Assembly: GCA_964484765.1 (NCBI GenBank)
Contig: CAZAGI010000037.1
Span: 9,656-73,655, forward strand
Length of the DNA: 64,000 bases
Source of the DNA: DSVQ01 sp964484765
GTDB lineage: Bacteria > Planctomycetota > Planctomycetia > Planctomycetales > Planctomycetaceae
Direction: 5' to 3'
The position numbers and the translations under genes were made by a program. Of the stretch, positions 26,408 through 35,077 are shown one piece after another (position 1 is the first letter of the stretch; each line of letters opens with the position of its first letter). The notes below the pieces were generated by a model. That model saw only the letters and a program-made list of their open reading frames with translations, had not been told where the DNA came from and made no database searches.

Positions 26408-29056
26408 ATGAAAATCCTCGATATCCGAGCCCTTCGCGGTCCGAACATTTGGCTTCGCCGCCCCGTGCTCGAGGCGTGGGTCGACCTCGGCCCGCTCAAA
26501 GACACATCCTCCGAAATCATGCCCGGCTTTAATGATCGGCTGATGGCATGGTTGCCCGGGATGGTGGAACACCGTTGCAGTCCCGGTGAACGAGGTGGTT
26601 TTTTCATTCGACTGCGACGAGGGACGTACCTCGCCCATATTCTGGAACATGTGACGCTGGAACTGCAGGACCGCGCGGGAACGCCGTCAGGTTTCGGCAG
26701 AGCGCGGGAGACAGAAGTCGAAGGGATTTACAAAGTTGCGATCGAATACCAGGAAGAAGCCGTCGGACGAGCCTGCCTGGAAACCGGTTACCGACTTTGC
26801 CTCGCTGCGGTCTTTGATCTTCCATTCAATGTCGATGCCGAACTGAAATCCCTGCGCGATCTGGTCGACCGCGTGTGCCTGGGACCTTCGACACAGGCCA
26901 TCGTGAATGCGGCAAAACAGCGGAACATTCCGTTTCGCCGGTTGAATGCCGGCAGCCTCGTGCAACTCGGGTACGGCGCGAAGCAGCGCCGGATCTGGAC
27001 GGCGGAAACCGATCAAACCAGCGCCATTGCTGAATCGATCGCGCAGGACAAGGACCTCACCAAATCCATGCTGCGATCCGCCGGCGTGCCCGTCCCGGCA
27101 GGTCGATTGGTGAACAGTGCTGAAGACGCCTGGGCTGCCGCTCAAAACATCGAAGGAGCCGTTGTCGTGAAGCCGCTGGACGGCAACCACGGCCGCGGCG
27201 TGTTCATGGATCTCACCGATGAAGTGCTCATCAAGCAGGCTTACGAAGCCGCATTAAAAGAAGGTTCGGGGGTGATCGTCGAGGAATTCGCCCCCGGCCG
27301 AGAACATCGGCTGCTAGTCGTCGGGAAGAAGCTCGTTGCCGCTGTCCGCGGGGACGCCGCCTACGTGGTCGGCGACGGAACTCACACGATCGCGGATTTG
27401 ATCGAAATCCAGATCAATTCCGATCCGCGCCGGGGTGATACCGAAGACTGTCCTCTCTGCCCGGTTCAATTGAACGCCATCACTCTCACCGAAATCCGTA
27501 GTCAGGGATATCAGCCGAGCGACTTGCTCGTCGATGGGAAACGCTTGCTGGTCAGCCGGAATGACAATCTCTCCGAAGACTGCACCGATCTTGTTCATCC
27601 CGACACCGCAGAACATGCGGTCCTTGCCGCGCGGGTCATCGGATTGGACATTGCGGGCATCGATCTGGTCGTCGAGGACATCACGCAACCACTGGAAACG
27701 CAAGGGGGACGGTTCGTCGAAGTCAACGCCGGGCCCGGGCTGTTGCCGCATCTTCGTCCGGGTTCCGGCAAACCGCGACCAGTGGGTGAAGCGATTGTCG
27801 GCACGCTTTTCCCGGAAGGTGAAAGTGGGCGGATTCCGCTGGTGTGTGTGACCGGGACCAACGGCAAAACGACGACGACCCGTCTGGTCGCATCGATCCT
27901 GAAAGCGGCTGGAAGACATGTCGGAATGACTTGCACCGACGGGATTTTCGTCGATGGACGCACCATTGAGCTCGCCGACTGTGCCGGGCCGCGGAGTGCG
28001 AAGAACGTGCTCCTCAATCCACTGGTCGATGCGGCGGTCTTCGAGTGTGCCCGCGGTGGCATCCTGAGGGAAGGGCTCGGTTTCGATCGGTGTGATGTCG
28101 CGATCGTCACCAACATCGGTTCGGCGGATCATCTGGGCCAGTACGACCTGCACACGCCTGAGCAAATGTACAAAGTGAAGCGCTGTGGTGTCGACGTCGT
28201 GATGCCGACCGGGACCGCGGTGTTGAACGCGGCCGATCCGCTGGTCGCCGAGATGGCGAACCTTTCGGCTGGAAGTGTGACGTTTTTCTCGCTCGATCCG
28301 AACAATGCTGTCGTGGTTGAGCATCGCAAAAATGGCAAACGCGCCGTCATTTTTACAAATGGCGCGATCACGCTGTGCGAAGGACAAGATCAGCGGTCCT
28401 TGATCGCGGCGGAAGAAATTCCCTGTACTCATCGAGGGCGCGTGCCGTTTCAGATCGAAAATGTGCTGGCAGCCGTCGCTGCGGCATGGCATTTGAATAT
28501 TCCCCCGGCGGTGATCTGCCAAGGCTTGCAATCCTTTCAGGGAAACCTGGTCGACAACCCTTGTCGATTCAGCGTGATGGAAGGGGGCGGCAAAACGCTG
28601 GTTATCATGGATGGACGCAACGAGTTGGCATTACAGGCGTTGCTGACGGCGATCGACAAGTTTCCGCATACGAAACGGACGGCCGTTTATTCGGCGGAAG
28701 GCGATCGCCGGGACGAAGATATCCGGGCGCAGGGCGCGCTGTTAGGAAACGGTTTCGACCGCGTCTACTTGTGCGATATCGACGGCGGCGTGGATCGGCC
28801 GGCCGGGGAAGTCGTCGGGTTGCTGCGTCAGGGTCTCGACGGAGCCATCCGCACTCAGGAGACACGCGATATTTCGGATTGGAGCACCGCCGTGGAGACG
28901 GCGTGGCGGCAGCTCGGACGCGGCGAACTGCTGGTGGTTCAATCGGCTACGATACCGCGCACTGTTCGTAAGATTCATTCGCTGCTGGGGTTAGAGCCAG
29001 CAGATGGTTTATCGCCGCCAGCGGAGGGTGGCGCGTGGGCGGTCTCCGTCGCATAA
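26408..29056 (+). CDS. cphA: Cyanophycin synthetase, first tandem copy (divergent ligase domain)
   Basis: 882 residues from the ATG at 26408, where the family's usual MKILDIRALRGPN start is found. N domain (about 1-160) with HILEH at residues 77-81, an HxxEH pattern; ATP-grasp domain (about 205-475) with VVVKPLDGNHGRG and EVNAGPG; Mur-ligase-like domain (about 476-870) with Walker loop GTNGKTTTT at 483-490. The segment that reads DYGHN in active synthetases is MDGRN here (734-738), so the conserved Asp and His are lost. CphA makes the Asp-Arg polymer cyanophycin with ATP. The second copy lies 265 bases downstream. No cyanophycinase gene is in the window. Confidence 0.92.
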   Translation: MKILDIRALRGPNIWLRRPVLEAWVDLGPLKDTSSEIMPGFNDRLMAWLPGMVEHRCSPGERGGFFIRLRRGTYLAHILEHVTLELQDRAGTPSGFGRARETEVEGIYKVAIEYQEEAVGRACLETGYRLCLAAVFDLPFNVDAELKSLRDLVDRVCLGPSTQAIVNAAKQRNIPFRRLNAGSLVQLGYGAKQRRIWTAETDQTSAIAESIAQDKDLTKSMLRSAGVPVPAGRLVNSAEDAWAAAQNIEGAVVVKPLDGNHGRGVFMDLTDEVLIKQAYEAALKEGSGVIVEEFAPGREHRLLVVGKKLVAAVRGDAAYVVGDGTHTIADLIEIQINSDPRRGDTEDCPLCPVQLNAITLTEIRSQGYQPSDLLVDGKRLLVSRNDNLSEDCTDLVHPDTAEHAVLAARVIGLDIAGIDLVVEDITQPLETQGGRFVEVNAGPGLLPHLRPGSGKPRPVGEAIVGTLFPEGESGRIPLVCVTGTNGKTTTTRLVASILKAAGRHVGMTCTDGIFVDGRTIELADCAGPRSAKNVLLNPLVDAAVFECARGGILREGLGFDRCDVAIVTNIGSADHLGQYDLHTPEQMYKVKRCGVDVVMPTGTAVLNAADPLVAEMANLSAGSVTFFSLDPNNAVVVEHRKNGKRAVIFTNGAITLCEGQDQRSLIAAEEIPCTHRGRVPFQIENVLAAVAAAWHLNIPPAVICQGLQSFQGNLVDNPCRFSVMEGGGKTLVIMDGRNELALQALLTAIDKFPHTKRTAVYSAEGDRRDEDIRAQGALLGNGFDRVYLCDIDGGVDRPAGEVVGLLRQGLDGAIRTQETRDISDWSTAVETAWRQLGRGELLVVQSATIPRTVRKIHSLLGLEPADGLSPPAEGGAWAVSVA

Positions 29057-29321
29057 GACGGTGGACGCCCAACAAATCGCGATGCCGGTGACGCACGACG
29101 CACCGCCGCTCGCAAGAAAGAGATTTTCACAGACTGTCACGCCAAGAACGCGCGACAGACACTCCGAAGGCCCAACAAACACCTACGCCCGAGTCGATAC
29201 GGACGCTTCGCAGACGCTGAGTGCTCCGGGAAACTTTCCCAGGCCTGAGCAGTGCGGCTGAAACCAGCCCCATCGTCCGACTCGATTTTTGGCGACCGAC
29301 CGAGAAAACGAAGGAAACGCA

Positions 29322-31988
29322 ATGGATATCCGGAACACGCGCGTGTTGCGCGGTCCGAACACGTGGACGCAGGCAACGGTCCTGGAACTCTGGATCGACC
29401 TGACGCCGATGACGACATGGACTTTCACGGAAGTCGATGCCTTTCGCGGCGCACTGGTGCAGCGACTGCCGCGTCTGATGGACCCGCTCCCCTCCCATGG
29501 GCACGGCGAGGGTGATCAGGGTTTGATGCAGTTGCCGCGGTCCTCGGGGCTGGCCGTCGCCGAGTTGATCGCCCGATGCATTGCCGTGATTCAGATTTCC
29601 GCTGGATCGGACGTGCACTTCATCCGTGTCTCGGAAAGCCATCAAGCCGGCATGTTCAAGCTGGCGGTGCAATACCGGGAAGAACGCGTGGGCAAGAAGG
29701 CCCTGGAAATCGCGATGGCGTTCGTCGCCGCTGTCCGGGCCGGTCAACCCTACGAGCTCGCCAGACAGATCAGCGAACTCCGCGATCTCGATCAATCCAT
29801 CCGTCTTGGGCCGAGCACGAACTCGATCGTTCGCGCGGCGGTGAAACGCGGCATTCCTTTCCGCCGGCTGAATGAAGAAAGCCTGGTGCAGATTGGCTAC
29901 GGTGCCAAGCAACATCGCATTCTGGCTGCCGCGACCGATCGCACATCGGCGGTCGCGGAATCGATCGTGCAGGACAAAGATCTCACCAAGCAATTGCTCC
30001 AGGCGATCGGTGTTCCGGTGCCCCGCGGCCGGGCGGTCGCCAACGGCGAAGACGCCTGGGCGGCGGCGCTCGAAATCGGCGTCCCGGTGGTTGTGAAGCC
30101 GAAAGACGGCAATCAGGGTCGCGGCGTTGCCGTCAATCTGCACACCAAAGATCAGGTGCTCGCCGGCTACTCGGCTGCGGTCGCCCGTTCCGATGAAGTC
30201 ATCGTCGAGAAATACGCCTTCGGGGCCGATTACCGCCTGCTGGTCATTAACAACAAGCTCGTCGCGGCTGCCCGTCGGGAGCCGCCACAGGTCATCGGCG
30301 ACGGTCGCCGCACGATTGCGGAACTCGTCGATGAAGTGAACAAGGATCCGCGGCGAGGCGAACATCACGCGACGTGCCTGAGCAAGATTCCGCTCGATGC
30401 GATTGCCCTGGGCGTGTTGTCGGAACAGGGGCTTGTGGCGACATCCGTCCCAGCGGCCGGTCAAGTGGTGCTGCTGCGCCGGAATGCGAACCTCAGCACA
30501 GGCGGATCGGCCACCGACGTGACCGATCTCGTGCATCCGGAAGTTTCCGCCCGCGTGATTGACGGCGTCCGCATGGTTGGCCTCGACATCGCCGGGGTCG
30601 ACGTGATTGCCCAGGACATCAGCCGCCCGCTCGAACAACAGGGCGGCGTGATCATCGAGATCAACGCCGCGCCGGGACTGCGGATGCACCTCGAACCGTC
30701 GTTCGGCCAAGGCCGTCCGGTCGGGGAAGCCATCGTCAACATGATGTTTCCCAACAACGACAGCGGCCGGATTCCGATCGTGGCCGTCAGTGGAGTCAAC
30801 GGCAAGACAACCACCACGCGGCTCAGCGCTCACATCTTGAAGTGCTGGGGCAAACGCACCGGGCTGACCAGCACCGACGGCATCTATATCGATGACCGTC
30901 GGATTGACGACGGTGACTGCAGCGGTCCGCAAAGTGCGCGGATGGTGCTCGCCAACCCGGCCGTCGAAGCCGCTGCGTTTGAAACGGCGCGCGGGGGGAT
31001 TCTCCGTGAAGGTCTTGGCTTCGACATGTGCGACGCCGCAATCATGACCAACATCGGCGACGGCGATCACCTTGGGCTGATGGGCATCGATACCGTTGAG
31101 CAACTGGCCCGCGCGAAGCGCGTCATCGTCGAGAATGTCGCCCCCACCGGATACGCGGTCCTCAATGCGGCCGATCCGCTGGTGGTGGCGATGGCCGATT
31201 ACTGCCCGGGCAAAGTTCTGTACTTCGCCCGTTCGGCCGACCAGCCGGTGTTAGCCGCCCACCGCGCAAAGGGCGGCAAGGTCTGCTTTGTGCGTGATAA
31301 CGCGATCATTGCCGCCGAGGGCCCTTGGGAAGCGAAGATCGCCGACCTGGCCAGCGTGCCGATGACGATGGGCGGCGCGATCGGTTTCCAGGTCGAAAAC
31401 GCCATGTCGGCCGCTGCGGCTGCATGGACGCTCGGCGTGCCGTTCCAGATTATTCGTCACGCGTTGGAGACGTTCGCCGCGACTCCGTCCAAAGCGCCCG
31501 GGCGGTTCAACGTCATCAACTTCCGCGGGGCGACCATCGTCCTCGACTACGGCCACAATGCTTCGGCATTGCGGGCGCTGATTGACGGCTTAAACAACTT
31601 TCCCGCCGAGCGCCGCGTGATCCTTTACACGGCGACCGGCGACCGCCGCGATCAGGACATCATCGCCCAGGGTGAACTTGTCGCCGAGGCGTTCGATGTG
31701 TGGGTGCTCTTCCAGGACACCAGCGCCCGCGGCCGCAAACCGGGCGAGGTCCCCGCGCTGCTGCGCAAGGGAATCAAACCGGCCAGCCGCGTCAAGGAAT
31801 GCATCGAGATTGATGGCAACGAACGGTACGCCATCGAATCGACACTCGACTTGATGCAACCCGGCGATCTCGTACTGGTGCAGGTTGACCAGGTTCATGC
31901 CGCGATGGAATGGATCGAGCAATACCTCAGCCGGTTGGCGCTCGAATCGCCGGCGAATCAGACGGCTTCCGTTCCCGCGAAGGGTTGA
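29322..31988 (+). CDS. cphA: Cyanophycin synthetase, second tandem copy
   Basis: 888 residues from the ATG at 29322, preceded by AAGGA. Same three-domain plan as the first copy: N domain, ATP-grasp (VVVKPKDGNQGRG, EINAAPGLRMHLEPS) and Mur-ligase-like domain with GVNGKTTTT and TNIGDGDHLG. The ligase motif DYGHN is intact at residues 742-746. In contrast the N-domain HxxEH position is degenerate (Glu81, Ala84, Arg85). The pair therefore looks complementary: this copy keeps a canonical polymerising ligase while the first copy keeps the N-domain motif. They probably act together, perhaps as mixed oligomers. Confidence 0.94.
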   Translation: MDIRNTRVLRGPNTWTQATVLELWIDLTPMTTWTFTEVDAFRGALVQRLPRLMDPLPSHGHGEGDQGLMQLPRSSGLAVAELIARCIAVIQISAGSDVHFIRVSESHQAGMFKLAVQYREERVGKKALEIAMAFVAAVRAGQPYELARQISELRDLDQSIRLGPSTNSIVRAAVKRGIPFRRLNEESLVQIGYGAKQHRILAAATDRTSAVAESIVQDKDLTKQLLQAIGVPVPRGRAVANGEDAWAAALEIGVPVVVKPKDGNQGRGVAVNLHTKDQVLAGYSAAVARSDEVIVEKYAFGADYRLLVINNKLVAAARREPPQVIGDGRRTIAELVDEVNKDPRRGEHHATCLSKIPLDAIALGVLSEQGLVATSVPAAGQVVLLRRNANLSTGGSATDVTDLVHPEVSARVIDGVRMVGLDIAGVDVIAQDISRPLEQQGGVIIEINAAPGLRMHLEPSFGQGRPVGEAIVNMMFPNNDSGRIPIVAVSGVNGKTTTTRLSAHILKCWGKRTGLTSTDGIYIDDRRIDDGDCSGPQSARMVLANPAVEAAAFETARGGILREGLGFDMCDAAIMTNIGDGDHLGLMGIDTVEQLARAKRVIVENVAPTGYAVLNAADPLVVAMADYCPGKVLYFARSADQPVLAAHRAKGGKVCFVRDNAIIAAEGPWEAKIADLASVPMTMGGAIGFQVENAMSAAAAAWTLGVPFQIIRHALETFAATPSKAPGRFNVINFRGATIVLDYGHNASALRALIDGLNNFPAERRVILYTATGDRRDQDIIAQGELVAEAFDVWVLFQDTSARGRKPGEVPALLRKGIKPASRVKECIEIDGNERYAIESTLDLMQPGDLVLVQVDQVHAAMEWIEQYLSRLALESPANQTASVPAKG

Positions 31989-32052
31989 TCGACGGGCTCC
32001 ACGAACAGAATCTCTCCGCAGCCCAGGGAATGCGTTCCTTGGGCTGTTTTTG

Positions 32053-32889
32053 TTACGACCAGATCAACCCACGGACCGTGCCGAACAGCGCCACGGCGAA
32101 AACCATCAGCAACCCGATGGAACCCATCGCCGGGAGCGTGAACTTCCAGCGGGTCTGCGGCCGGTAACCATTGATCGCCGACACTATGAACGGTCCGGCG
32201 ACCAGCAACCCGGCAACGATCACAAAGAACACCAGCAGCGACTGAAACACGATGCCGGGATCAAACCCGTCCTTCCAATTCAGAACCAAACGGCCGAGGA
32301 ACATGGACAAGAAGGTGACCAGAAACGTCACCACGGCAAGGAGGACCAATATTCCCAAGGGAGCCAAGGCCGACTTTTTGAGGATCGTCTGCCAGTCTTC
32401 CTTGTGGGGATCATTCGAGTGCACCGAGAGCGCAGCCAGCGCAAACCAGCCCAAAGAATACAAAAACGCATAGGCGGCCCGGCTGGGTTTGAAGGAAGTC
32501 CGCGAGACGGTCGGCGTAGGAGTCGGAGAACTCGTTGGCACTGGTTCGGTGGAGCCGACAGCGGATTCGTTCGATGCATTCGCCGTGGACGACGCCTCGT
32601 CGCCATCGGTCGTTGTGATTCGTGATCGACTGCCGCTGTTGCCGTACACCACGAACACCAACAGCATGATGAGACCAACGGCTCGGAGATTGTCCTTAAA
32701 TGAAGCCACCGGACGACTTCGCCCGTGATTGTCATTGGAGTAAATTCCTAACTCTCGAAAACGCTGTTCCTGAGCGCGTTGCCGCTCTTCTTCTGGCGTC
32801 AGTCCTCCGGTCAGAATGCGATGTTGCTCCGCCGATTCCACCGGATTTAACTGGGAACTCGGAACATTGCTGTCCCAATAATCGGCCAT
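32053..32889 (-). CDS. Membrane protein of unknown function in the cyanophycin locus
   Basis: 278 residues from the ATG at 32889, with a GGGAG site; the frame is open further upstream but that part is not protein-like. A polar N-terminal region is followed by one helix near residue 70, a Ser/Thr/Pro-rich linker, and four hydrophobic helices between about 140 and 275. No family recognised. It is convergent with the second cphA and divergent from the DUF1854 gene, so it interrupts the locus on the opposite strand. Confidence 0.75.
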   Translation of the reverse strand: MADYWDSNVPSSQLNPVESAEQHRILTGGLTPEEERQRAQEQRFRELGIYSNDNHGRSRPVASFKDNLRAVGLIMLLVFVVYGNSGSRSRITTTDGDEASSTANASNESAVGSTEPVPTSSPTPTPTVSRTSFKPSRAAYAFLYSLGWFALAALSVHSNDPHKEDWQTILKKSALAPLGILVLLAVVTFLVTFLSMFLGRLVLNWKDGFDPGIVFQSLLVFFVIVAGLLVAGPFIVSAINGYRPQTRWKFTLPAMGSIGLLMVFAVALFGTVRGLIWS

Positions 32890-33007
32890 GCGAAGTCTCC
32901 CTCGTTTTTCGCCCCTCGACGAGCGCAAGCAATATCTTAACCGCGACGGTTCCGATTTCGAGCATCTCGCAGTTGTTCTCCTTCCTCGAGAAACGTAAGT
33001 TATCCGG

Positions 33008-33487
33008 ATGCAATTCATCGATTTTTCGCAGATGCATTTCCAGCACGACGACTGGGGCCGGCTGATCGCGACCATGCCCGACGGGATGGTGCACACCGAC
33101 GTCGAACCGGTCCGTTGCTTTCCGTGGACCGCGCCGCAGGAAGCGATCGCGCTGGTCGGTCCTGAAGGTCACGAAGTCGCGCAGATTCCCACGCTCACAG
33201 CGCTTTCGCCCGAGGCCCGTGCGATCCTCGAACGCGATTTATCTCAGCGCGAGTTTGTGCCAAAGATCACCCGCATCACGAAGTCATCCGGTCCCTGGCC
33301 CCCGTGTACCTGGAACGTGATCACCGACCGTGGCGAAACGGTCGTGAAGATCGACAGTGAAGACGATGTCCGCAAGATTGGCCAGCGGGGGGCACTCATC
33401 GCCGACAGCGACGGCGTCCGCTTCCTGATCCCCGACACCTACCAGCTCGACGCCATCAGTCTGCGGCATCTCCGCCGGTTGTTGTAA
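33008..33487 (+). CDS. DUF1854 protein associated with cyanophycin metabolism
   Basis: 159 residues, cytosolic. The opening (WGRLIATMPDGMVHTDVEPVR...FPWTAP) and the later DRGETVVKIDSEDDVRKI and IPDTYQLD segments match my recollection of DUF1854. That family accompanies cyanophycin synthetases and an ABC exporter with an N-terminal extension in other phyla; both partners are present here at 23549-31988. The biochemical role is not known to me. Location and family together support it as a genuine locus member although the membrane gene at 32053 lies in between. Confidence 0.82.
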   Translation: MQFIDFSQMHFQHDDWGRLIATMPDGMVHTDVEPVRCFPWTAPQEAIALVGPEGHEVAQIPTLTALSPEARAILERDLSQREFVPKITRITKSSGPWPPCTWNVITDRGETVVKIDSEDDVRKIGQRGALIADSDGVRFLIPDTYQLDAISLRHLRRLL

Positions 33488-33790
33488 TCCGGTGGCCAGG
33501 CACGATCTCCCGACCGGCAATTCACCGCCCCGGACATTCCAGCAGCGTACTCTTGCGCCAGACGCTCATGAGCGAACCAGGCCAGGACAATCACTCCCGC
33601 GCCACCGTGAGACGATCCACGGCACAAGAACCTTGGATGTCAAAACGACATGGCGACGAGATCGAGATCGGGTGTATCGGACCAGTCGAGGCGCGGATGG
33701 GGACCGGAGCCTTGTTCACAGCATGTTCTTCAGAGTTGCACAACCTGATAGGATGTGTGGGTGTCGGACCACTTGGGGAATCAGCGATCG
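33488..33790. other. Intergenic stretch without recognised features
   Basis: About 300 bases between the DUF1854 and HEAT-repeat genes. Short frames on both strands lack starts with ribosome sites and match no family. No repeat or terminator-like hairpin is evident. Confidence 0.45.
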
Positions 33791-34366
33791 ATGCCAGACA
33801 ACTCCAGCGCGGCCAAATCTCGAAAGATCGTGGAGTTCTTCTCTGAAAATGGCGAATGGATTTTGGCGGCGCTTCAGAACCACAAGGTGATCGATGAGCT
33901 GACCGCTTTCGACTTCGTCGATCTCAACGATGACGAATTAATTGATTGGATGAACGAGGCGTTGCTGATGGTGATACACCGTTCTCTAGAAGTCCGCTGG
34001 GATTGCGCCAGAGGACTGCGCGAGTCGCTAGAGAAGCCGCCGTCGAGGTTGACGGAAGAGTATCAGCATGTTGTCGTCGCGCTTGTCGAAGGAATGCTGG
34101 GTCTCGAGGATTTTGAAACGCAACTCTGCGCGGCGTACGTTCTGTCAATCAAAGGACGGGACGCTGCCGCTGCCGTTCCGATCTTGCTTCGGGGATTGAG
34201 AAAGCGTGACGCGACCATCAAATACACCGCGGTCGAGGCTCTGGGTGACATCGGGCCATCGGCGAAAGAGGCCCTTTCCAAGCTGCAATCCATCGGCAAC
34301 AAGAGCCTCGACAGAGAGCTGCGCCGAGCCGCGTGGGACGCCATTCAGCGAATCCAATCGCGCTGA
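33791..34366 (+). CDS. HEAT-repeat protein
   Basis: 191 residues from the ATG at 33791. The C-terminal two thirds is built of helical pairs of the HEAT/PBS-lyase kind, clearest in AAVPILLRGLRKRDATIKYTA and the following VEALGDIGPSAKEAL. The N-terminal third is acidic and helical. No catalytic residues are seen. HEAT repeats serve in protein contacts; no partner is evident. Confidence 0.75.
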   Translation: MPDNSSAAKSRKIVEFFSENGEWILAALQNHKVIDELTAFDFVDLNDDELIDWMNEALLMVIHRSLEVRWDCARGLRESLEKPPSRLTEEYQHVVVALVEGMLGLEDFETQLCAAYVLSIKGRDAAAAVPILLRGLRKRDATIKYTAVEALGDIGPSAKEALSKLQSIGNKSLDRELRRAAWDAIQRIQSR

Positions 34367-34433
34367 TTTCGGCATCGCAAGGTGTTGTTCGACTGACATG
34401 AAAACTCAATAAATCGCACTCAAGGTTGAAGTC

Positions 34434-34790
34434 GTGCGTGTGTTGATCGCCGGCGGCCGGGACTTTGACGACCGCGAACTTTTGTTTCGCGTGCTGAACG
34501 AGCAGCACACCCGTCGCACGTTCACACGCGTGATCCACGGCGGCGCGAGCCGGGCGGACGATCTGGCGGCTGAATGGGCAGACGCCCATGGGATTGATGT
34601 TGATGCCAAGCCGGCAAGTTGGAAGCGGCATGGACGCGCGGCAGGGGCAATGCGGAATTCGCAAATGTTCGCGGAAAACCCGGATCTGGTGATTATCTTT
34701 CACGGCGACAAGAGTACGGCGGACTTGTTGCGAAAGGCGAACACGACTTGGACGACGATCATGCACGTGCATGCCGGAGAAACCCTATGA
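34434..34790 (+). CDS. SLOG-superfamily protein (DUF2493, YpsA-related)
   Basis: 118 residues with a GTG start preceded by AAGG. The Rossmann-like SLOG fold is recognisable from the N-terminal VLIAGGRDFDD loop, HGGASRADDLAAEWA around residues 39-53, and the AMRNSQMFAENPDLVI segment. SLOG proteins bind nucleotides or nucleotide-derived ligands, and many sit in conflict systems or on mobile elements. This is a stand-alone single-domain member. Its last four bases overlap the next gene (ATGA). Confidence 0.9.
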   Translation: MRVLIAGGRDFDDRELLFRVLNEQHTRRTFTRVIHGGASRADDLAAEWADAHGIDVDAKPASWKRHGRAAGAMRNSQMFAENPDLVIIFHGDKSTADLLRKANTTWTTIMHVHAGETL

Positions 34791-35077
34791 CGAATCCGAT
34801 CCGCTTTGTCCGTGTTCTTTTTCCGCAATGTGCAGTGAGAATCCTGCCGGCGAACGTCGTGTTGAAAGAAGTACTCGTGCCTTGGATCAGACAACCGGAA
34901 ATCACCAAGCCTGGAGACTTCGCGATTTCAGCGCTTGGTCCGTACCTCGCGGTCATTCTGGCAGTACCGTATTTTGACAACGATGAGGCCGCACTCGCAG
35001 AACATGAAATTGCATGGAAACTGTGGGCCACGGAAATCTACAAAACACGCCGGACAACTCCACCGGCTCACGATTAA
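34787..35077 (+). CDS. Small hypothetical protein coupled to the SLOG gene
   Basis: 96 residues. The start is set by the ATGA overlap with the SLOG gene. Composition is mixed, with beta-like segments at the N-terminus and a helix near the end (DEAALAEHEIAWKLWA). The stop codon overlaps that of the patatin gene on the other strand. No family recognised; translational coupling suggests it works with the SLOG protein. Confidence 0.6.
   Translation: MTNPIRFVRVLFPQCAVRILPANVVLKEVLVPWIRQPEITKPGDFAISALGPYLAVILAVPYFDNDEAALAEHEIAWKLWATEIYKTRRTTPPAHD

Noticed and set aside
29127..31103. A 658-codon open frame on the minus strand opposite the second cphA
   Set aside because: It is a codon-phase shadow of cphA in G+C-rich DNA; its translation has no domain character, and the plus strand encodes a clear three-domain synthetase.
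33439..33627. Minus-strand frame overlapping the DUF1854 gene end
   Set aside because: It overlaps a well-supported gene, has no ribosome site and no recognisable domain.
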